This document shows, piece by piece, positions 57,403 through 64,000 of a stretch of 64,000 nucleotides of DNA. The notes beneath the pieces were generated by a model that was not told the origin of the DNA, did not search any database, and saw only the letters and a program-made list of their open reading frames with translations. Source of the DNA: Apoderus coryli (taxonomy: Eukaryota; Arthropoda; Insecta; Coleoptera; Attelabidae); the NCBI GenBank assembly GCA_911728435.2, contig OU452200.1, positions 35,231,715 to 35,295,714 of the forward strand. Direction: 5' to 3'. Within the stretch, counting starts at the first letter, position 1. Each line of letters begins with the position of its first letter. The translations under genes and the position numbers were made by a program.

Positions 57403-58174
57403 CGGGGGTCGTTCAATAAATTCTTGGCAACAAATACCAATATAAGTATTTTTTTCTCTTTTTCTCCAATCTCAATGCCCTAAGACGCTCTATTATTCCT
57501 AAGTCCACTCTAAGCTAGCTCGATACTAGCGTATAAACAATAAAGCCAAATGTTTTGAGAAGGAATAAAATATTTACCTGGTTTCCAAAAATGTTTGTAG
57601 ATGTTTTAAAAACATAAAGATATTCCTTGTATAATTGAATGTATGTTCAAAAAATGCCGCATTTTCCGAACAAAAATCCGAACTGAACACAGTTTTAATT
57701 GGACCACCAGGTACACCACTGATAATAGCAGACCACTTACTACACTTCACAGCACCAAGGGAATTCCATTCACAAAAAATCTAGTCTAGTCTAGTTAGAA
57801 AACACTCAATCGACTGCACGAGAGCATTATAGCATTCCAGGTTCAGGAGTAGAAGATGGAAAGGCATCCTGTGGCATGAATCTATGTTGTTCTTCCAGTA
57901 GACTCCAATATTGTTATTTAATCCTTCACGTTGAACTTATTCTCTCTTTTAAAAATTATCAATTGGCATTGAATTTGCTAATGGGACGAATAAGATCGAG
58001 GGTATCCCATAGGACTTGCACTGGCAGTAGCGATATACTGATTCCTTTATTTTTCTAGTATATAATGAATTAAAAGAGTAAGTTTGGTTATCGAGTGCGT
58101 GATTTTACTTTGTTGTCTTTGTATATTTCGTGTTAATGTTTTTAATTTTTTAAGGACTAATTGAACGACCTTCG
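57403..58174. mobile_element. Non-autonomous mariner (irritans-type ends)
   Basis: The ends CGGGGGTCGTTCAATAAAT and, inverted, CGAAGGTCGTTCAATTAGT are flanked by TA at 57401-57402 and 58175-58176. The 772-bp interior has no transposase frame that I can recognise. It lies in the 3' flank of the PDZ gene. Confidence 0.75.
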
Positions 58175-58420
58175 TAATCAAATCCATGCTACTTACATGC
58201 TAAAATTTAATTTAAAACATTTTATTTTTAATAAAGTTGTACTCATTAAATTACTTTGTTTTTTGAATATATTTTTGTTTAATTTTTTCAAATCACAAAT
58301 TAATTAAAAAAATAATAATAAAATTAAGTAAAATTTAATAAAACAATAATAATTAAAATCTTATGATTTGGATTAAAATTACATTATAGTATAATAAGTG
58401 TACGTATAAACATAGTATTT

Positions 58421-61400
58421 TCAATTCTCTGCATTGCTTTTATGATTTGGACAGTCTTCATTTGGTTTGATCCTTTTTACAACTATACACACTGGACCAC
58501 GGACTATTCGAAGTAAATCGATAATTTCATTAGTGCTCATATGTTCCACACTCTCGTCGTTTACCTGCAACACATTTTACAATAACAAAACTGGGAAATA
58601 TTATTACACACAGTAAATTATTTTATTGTCGAATATTTATTATATTATTTCCGATAGGTACAGCAGTGAAATACCTGACACGAAATATGGGCAATGATAA
58701 TACATGAGGATATTTTCACGATGGAAATTGCGTCAATTTATTTTTTAAAGGTCGTGTATATAAACATCCGCCTTGGGCTATACGATTGAAAATTTATTAA
58801 ATAAATTAAAATGAAAGTACAGTAGGGTGAGCCAATGAAATTGACGGATTTCAAAAACCAGAAAACATTCAATATACAATTTATTAATGAATTCGAATGT
58901 GCACAATCGGTCATTTTTTAAAAATAATACCCGAACCTCATTTTTTCTCATTTGAAAAGAACATTGCGCCGAATTTTTAAAGCCAACGTTCGATCTGCGA
59001 CACAACAGATTTGATAATTTTAATATAAAAATTACTACAAAGCCAAAATCTGTCAAATACTCAATCAATCAATTAATGTGTGATAAAACGAGTTTTTTGA
59101 ATTTATTTTTCTACTACCTCACCTTAATTACTCTATCACCGGGTTTGATTCTCCCATCTTTGGCTGCTACTGTATCGGGATGCACATCACTAACGTATGT
59201 CACTCCTGCCGCCCCTTGTAAACTGAAACCCATCCTACTGTTCCATCCACGGTTCAATTCAATTGAGAGAATCTAAAAAGAAATGTTTATGTAAAATACC
59301 CAGTTGACAGAATGTTTTCTTGCCAAACATTTTTACAATTTACGAGGTGTAGCTATAAAATAACGAGGACAACCGTAGTGAATTATAAGCAGCTGATGAA
59401 AATTCCATCTATTTTAATTCTAGATAAAAATAGACAACGTGATAAATTAATTGAACAAACCAAAAACTAAAATTTTACAGGTGCTATTTCAATTAGAAGG
59501 TATGCCAAACATTGGGAGAAACAGGTTCCTTCAAGCCGAATCGACACCTTCGAAGACCTCATCAAATTTAGGAAGAGCCCGCCTTATTACAAATAGTCTC
59601 GGAGCACTTTGAAAATTAAATTGCCGGTGGTAGCATTGAAAAAAAAAGAACTTTGATATATACCTATGTAATTTCTGAACTAGGTAAGTTAAGTAAACAA
59701 ATTTGGACCCTTAAACCGGATTTGCTGTTACACTGTGTGTATGTTAAAACTCCAATCTCATTGCCTACAAATTTTCGATAGTTCATTTCAAGGTTCTGGT
59801 AGAAAAATTGCTTCTGATTATTAGTCCAATGAACATATCAGCAAAGTTTACTGTAAATGTGTATATCCTATTGAAAATAAAGGGTGAATACTATTAAAGA
59901 CATCATACTTATACTGCGAAAAACAATGTCGTATTTACCTCATATTCCTCTCTCATAGTCAAGACTTCCTTCTCAGTCTTAATCTCACAATCAACTGGTT
60001 TTTCCGTTTTCACACTTTGACTGTTCTCGCTAACATCTCCTTCTCTCTTTTTCGCCTTCCTCTTCAACGTGGATGATGGTTTTGAAGTCATACCACAATC
60101 CACAGTATCGACGCCACCAACGCATTGCGGATGCGCCGATTGGTACGCCGGATTCTTATAACTAAACCCTGCCGAACTATCACAACCAGATCCCCCAATA
60201 CTCTCTAGGGGAATGTACGGCATACTAGCAGCTTCCTTAGGAAAACTATCCCCACATTCCACCTCAGTACTCTTCACAGCATCCTCGTTTCCTAAATTGT
60301 ACGTCAAATTTGGGGCATCCAACACCTCCGGATCCAGATTGTTCAGTTCATATGCATTATGCGCCAGGGAGAAGTTAAAGCGTGGCTTCCGCGTTACCAC
60401 CGGCGTCTGATTAGGGTTGTATAGGTCTAGAGAACTAGGTCGTGAAGGTCGATCATCATCGTCATCATCTTCATCGTTTACAGTGAAGAGAGAATTGAAA
60501 GCCTCGTCTTCGAAATTATTGTTGTGATGGGAACACTTCGAAATAAGACCTTCGTGGAATTGTTCTTCGTAATATTGTTGAGAGGTACTGTCGTGGGAAT
60601 TGTTGGAAGAGCAAAGATTTCGACGGAGTCTTCGCGGTGGTGAGGATGTGGGTGGTGAAATGGATCGTCGGTACGTCTGGTCGATAGTGGATGGGAGGAG
60701 TTTTCGAACAGCGATGTCGTTGAGCATATCGACTGCTTCTTGTCTAGAACAAAACAAAAAATGAACAATTTTCTATTTCATTTGAAATATTTACGTTTGT
60801 CTTGCAACAAAAGCAAGAAAAATAATACAATGTAACCTAAATGAATACAGCGTAATGCGTTACCTTAAATTCGCTTTGCGAGAAAACGAAGCTCTCGGCG
60901 TAGTTTCAGTCGGTGACAAAGCAGCCACAGGAGTTTGAGCAGAATCTCTATATAAGCGTAATTGGACCTTTTCACCACATTGTCGCAAATATTGTACAGC
61001 CTGTTCGTGGCTCATGTGGGAGATTTCCACACCGTTCACCTGTTAATATGAATAGCATTAAACACACTTCTTTTATTACCACCAACATTTAATAATAGCA
61101 TTTCATATCTGCAATACTCCCACGTTGACATTTTAAAAAAATTGTTATGAAAATAATTATGCAATTGATAAACTGGACTAGTACCAGTGATTAAAAGAAT
61201 TCACATGATTGCCCAATATTATTCAATGTTATTAGATATTTCATCAATTCATTTTACACAAAAGAATTGAAAATAATTGACAAGGTTTCGGATGATTGCA
61301 TATTGATTTTTCAATAATTTTAGCTTCAATTCATGCTTGAAAAAAAACTATTGGTTCATCTAACTGAATTAAAAATTGACAAGATATAGTTGGTCCAACA

Positions 61401-63853
61401 ATAATCCTATTTTTGAAAATAGGTTCGCTACATCAGTATTTATGTTACTCTAAATCATCGCTTCATTTGAAAAGGTTTCTTTGTATTTGTAGGATTTATA
61501 TTGAGAGAATTTTCGGGTCACATTATTTCTGAAGACGAAACGTGGGTTTATTATTATGATCGAAGGCACTCCATGCAGTAGCTCTACCTCCGAACAAGTT
61601 TAGAGTGTCAATATAACCGCTCCAGAAATGTAGAATACTATGCCGCGTTTTTTGGAGCGATTAAGACATGCTGGCCTAATTTTTATTCTAATTGCCGCAT
61701 AATTTGGTGCTTAGTTACAGCATAACCGCCGGAATATCTAGAAATTTGAATAGCCCAATAAAGGAAACTCAGCTTACATATTTTTAAAATTTGTATACTA
61801 CGTACAATAGGCTTGGGGTCAAGATATTTAAGGAATGTCACCATCAAAATCAGAATCAAAAGATATTGATTACAATTTCTACTTACAGCTATAATTTTAT
61901 CACCAGCTCTTATCTGACCATCAGTTAAAGCTGGCTCCCGTACCAAAGCTCTAACATAATGACCCAGAGCACTATCATCTTCTTTCCTTAACGTAAATCC
62001 GAGAGATCCCTGAATTTTAATAAGCGTTACTTCAAATTCCTGAAAAATATCGAAAAAAATGTAAAAAAAAATCTAAAAATAAATATTTTTGAATAAATAT
62101 ACCATGTACACAATCCTGCTGCTTATTACTGATTTTAGTACGAGTATAGATTCTATTTTATTAACTGTTTTTTTTTTTGAACGATTCCCTAGTTACACTG
62201 TGGAAAATCAATATTTTCAATAGTACGTGTACCTACATAGTTAGTTTTATTTTTTAATTTATCTGGTTTACAAAACTTGTTTGCTGTATCGAAATCAAAT
62301 TTAAAGGACTAAAGTTCAATATATTATTATGTTGGATATCAAATTATAGATTTTAATATCCAGTAGCAAGGAGTAAACCGTCTGGCCGCTATATAAGTAG
62401 GTATATGTAGCCTAGTGTAATAAATCATGGAAATTTTATTGGGAAATTTCATCAAATTTTTATATCCAACTTGGATATTGGCATAAAAAATTGCGAAGAA
62501 TATACATACAGGGTGATTGCTGGTCGATGGTACCTTAGAAGTTTTGGGAAAAGTAACCATAACATTGTTTTAAAAATTTTAGTGTTTGCTGAGGTCAACC
62601 CAGTCTATAATATTGTCATATTAGTACGACTTTCGGGTATACCGGAAGTTGATACCAACTTTCTTATTTCAAATGGAACACCAGTAGTAGATACTGTTCA
62701 AAATATACAAGGGGCGCCGGTGTAGGTACAATGTAAATCATTCACGTTGACCGAATTTAAACAAGGTAAACTTGAAGACGACCCTCATTCTGTCGTATAA
62801 AATTCAAAATGTTATCAGAAACGACTAAGTTAGTTTGAATTAACGATTTGTTTTGTCTGCGGGTTTATTTCTGTTTTAAGAGCATTTAGAGTTGAAAGGT
62901 TTTCGGCGTTTAATAACATTCGGAGAAAGAAAACAAAAAAATGCATGTATTAACAAATAAAATAATAGTTTCCATCGCTTCTCTAGACTCACTTATTTCC
63001 AAAATTATTTACTGATTTTGCAGTCTTTTTCGGGCACACCATAAAGAATCAATTACACTGAGAAACAGCAAAAATATTTACGTGCCCAAAATAGCATAAT
63101 CTTACTTATTTTAGTCCCCTAATTAACAATCTTTCGAGTAAAAGTTTCATTTGGCATCGGTTTTACAGGTCCATGCTATTGTTCTTACGTAAATATAAAA
63201 AAAACTGTTTATTTTATATACCATTTTTGTGGACCTCTAAACAATTAAAGAAAATATTTCATTGAGGTCTCTCCACGATCGATTGACGTTCCTGTATTAA
63301 ATATAACTAATTTATTTTCCTCATCGTATCGCAAAGGAATTGTGTTGCTTTTTTTAATAGTTCCTATCGTTTACAGATTTATTAGAAGTAGCCCTGAATA
63401 ATGTGTGCTAGCTTTCTTGCCTTGAATCCTTGTGATTATAAGTAATGGATCATTATTCGACATATTTTTTTTTTACCTAACTGCCGTTAATGTCTGGGAA
63501 AATCCCTGGACATTATACCAGAGCAGGGGTTTAAATTCATATATAACGCCAAACTTAAATTGCTAGTTCCATATCTATCATGTTTTACTACTCGTAATAT
63601 GATTATGAGTCACAGCATGCCTTGCTTTGATTAAATTTCTTACCCCGTGATAATGTTCATCTTCAGGTGTGCTGCCACAACACGGCGACGATGACGACGG
63701 CGCCAAATTCAGAGTATGCGGTGGTTCTCGTCGTGTGGGCGGTGGTGGTGGCACATCTGAAATGGGGCTGACACAGTTTAATACGTCGGGGGGCGGTCGA
63801 CAGATTTTCAATTCGACTTGGTTGGGTACGGCGCGTAACACTTCTAAGGCCTC
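58421..63853 (-). CDS. Multi-PDZ scaffold protein (last six exons; 5' end off window)
   Basis: Minus-strand exons: 63644-63853, 61887-62039, 60864-61039, 59939-60743, 59123-59272, 58421-58564. Borders are GT-AG and phases agree; about 545 residues are in the window. The first exon holds the end of a PDZ domain (EALEVLRAVPNQVELKICRP) and a proline/serine linker. Exons 2-3 form a complete PDZ (IQGSLGFTLRKEDDSALGHY with the GLGF-type loop SLGF, then DGQIRAGDKIIAVNGVEI). Exon 4 is a long, low-complexity linker with an acidic DDDDDD run. Exons 5-6 form a last PDZ (NSRMGFSLQGAAGVTYVSDV, GRIKPGDRVIKVNDESVEHM) before a short tail. It should be a cytoplasmic scaffold binding C-terminal peptides. The PDZ type recalls PTPN13/FRMPD2/PDZD2-class domains, but I cannot assign an orthologue. 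Confidence 0.85.
59343..59560 (+). mobile_element. Possible mariner remnant in a PDZ-gene intron
   Basis: After TA, CGAGGTGTAGCTATAAAATA resembles a mariner terminal repeat. The following 200 bp include PNIGRNRFLQAEST-like frames without clear motifs. Confidence 0.35.
61495..61645 (+). mobile_element. Mariner transposase scrap in a PDZ-gene intron
   Basis: The frame reads REFSGHIISEDETWVYYYDR then RHSMQ, the first catalytic Asp block (DETWVxxYxP) of mariner. It lies antisense to the host gene in the 61040-61886 intron. Confidence 0.7.
62505..62712. mobile_element. Degenerate half of the foldback family in a PDZ-gene intron
   Basis: ATACAGGGTGATTGC at 62506 starts a stretch that includes GGTATACCGGAAGTTGAT followed by CCAACTTTCTTATTTCAAAT and GGAACACC. 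These correspond to sub-terminal arm sequences of the elements at 3924 and 12644 (TTATACCGGAAGTTGATGGC...). Only one arm is present, with many substitutions. Confidence 0.55.
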
Positions 63854-64000
63854 CTGTAAAATACATTATTTTCTAAGAAAAATCAAAGTTTATTGGATTA
63901 GTCTAAATGTAATTTTCAATGCTTTCTCAAGAGTATCATTGGCGTCACATTAGTAATAGGACGAACAATAACAGATATTCGAATATATGGAAAGTGTGGA
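63854..64000. other. Intron of the PDZ gene at the window edge
   Basis: Follows the TTTACAG acceptor of exon 63644-63853 on the minus strand. No upstream exon lies within the window. Confidence 0.5.

Noticed and set aside
63578..63953. Overlapping open frames on both strands, including a plus-strand glycine-rich frame
   Set aside because: The spliced minus-strand exon 63644-63853 continues the PDZ protein in phase; the other frames are its shadows in a GC-rich linker.
1..64000. tRNA, rRNA, CRISPR array, bacterial operon or integrated virus genome
   Set aside because: None of the sequence patterns for these were seen. The only retroviral-like sequence is one LTR with a primer site and no genes.

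Overview
This is AT-rich, intron-containing insect nuclear DNA. Short GT-AG introns, a Cad87A/CDH23-type cadherin, an Mpp10 gene and a dense mix of Tc1/mariner, hAT, piggyBac, Harbinger, Crypton-like and Jockey/I-type elements all fit an insect. A beetle is my guess, but nothing here proves the order. No rRNA, tRNA, CRISPR array or bacterial-style operon was seen.

Four host genes are supported. (1) The 3' three exons of Mpp10, a U3 snoRNP protein, lie at 17-1772 (+) and run off the left edge. (2) A two-exon gene for a conserved, unrecognised 257-residue protein with an acidic/basic tail lies at 6923-9745 (-). (3) A complete 23-exon cadherin lies at 24285-37356 (-). Its exons join in frame to 5673 nt (1890 residues), giving a signal peptide, 14 cadherin repeats, a membrane-proximal domain, one membrane segment and a tail ending in a class I PDZ ligand. 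(4) The last six exons of a multi-PDZ scaffold lie at 58421-63853 (-) and run off the right edge. Weaker candidates are a THAP-like first exon at 6374-6441 and a duplicated, unidentified C-terminal coding fragment at about 14602-14812 and 17812-18072 (-).

Between and inside the genes the window is mostly mobile DNA. Region by region: 1.8-6.0 kb has a palindrome cluster, a Harbinger relic and a 2.4-kb compound palindrome. 8-9.3 kb has a Crypton-like gene split by a TA-flanked element inside an intron of gene 2. 10.5-14.5 kb has a LINE RNase H fragment, a mariner scrap, a piggyBac relic and a second foldback element. 15.5-24 kb has two LINEs and two hAT elements with intact 8-bp target duplications. 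The cadherin introns hold an LTR with an internal repeat array, a Tc1 copy and mariner and LINE scraps. 37.8-46.3 kb has three LINEs, a mariner 5' end, a near-perfect hairpin and a second Tc1 copy. 49-58 kb has mariner relics, a cluster of nested palindromes and small terminal-inverted-repeat elements.

The cadherin (PDZ ligand) and the PDZ scaffold are on the same strand about 21 kb apart. Interaction of their products is possible by analogy with the CDH23-harmonin pair, but it is inference only. The most unusual structures are the palindromic ones at 3559-5922, 12644-14455, 42787-43023 and 51590-52870, and the repeat array inside the LTR.
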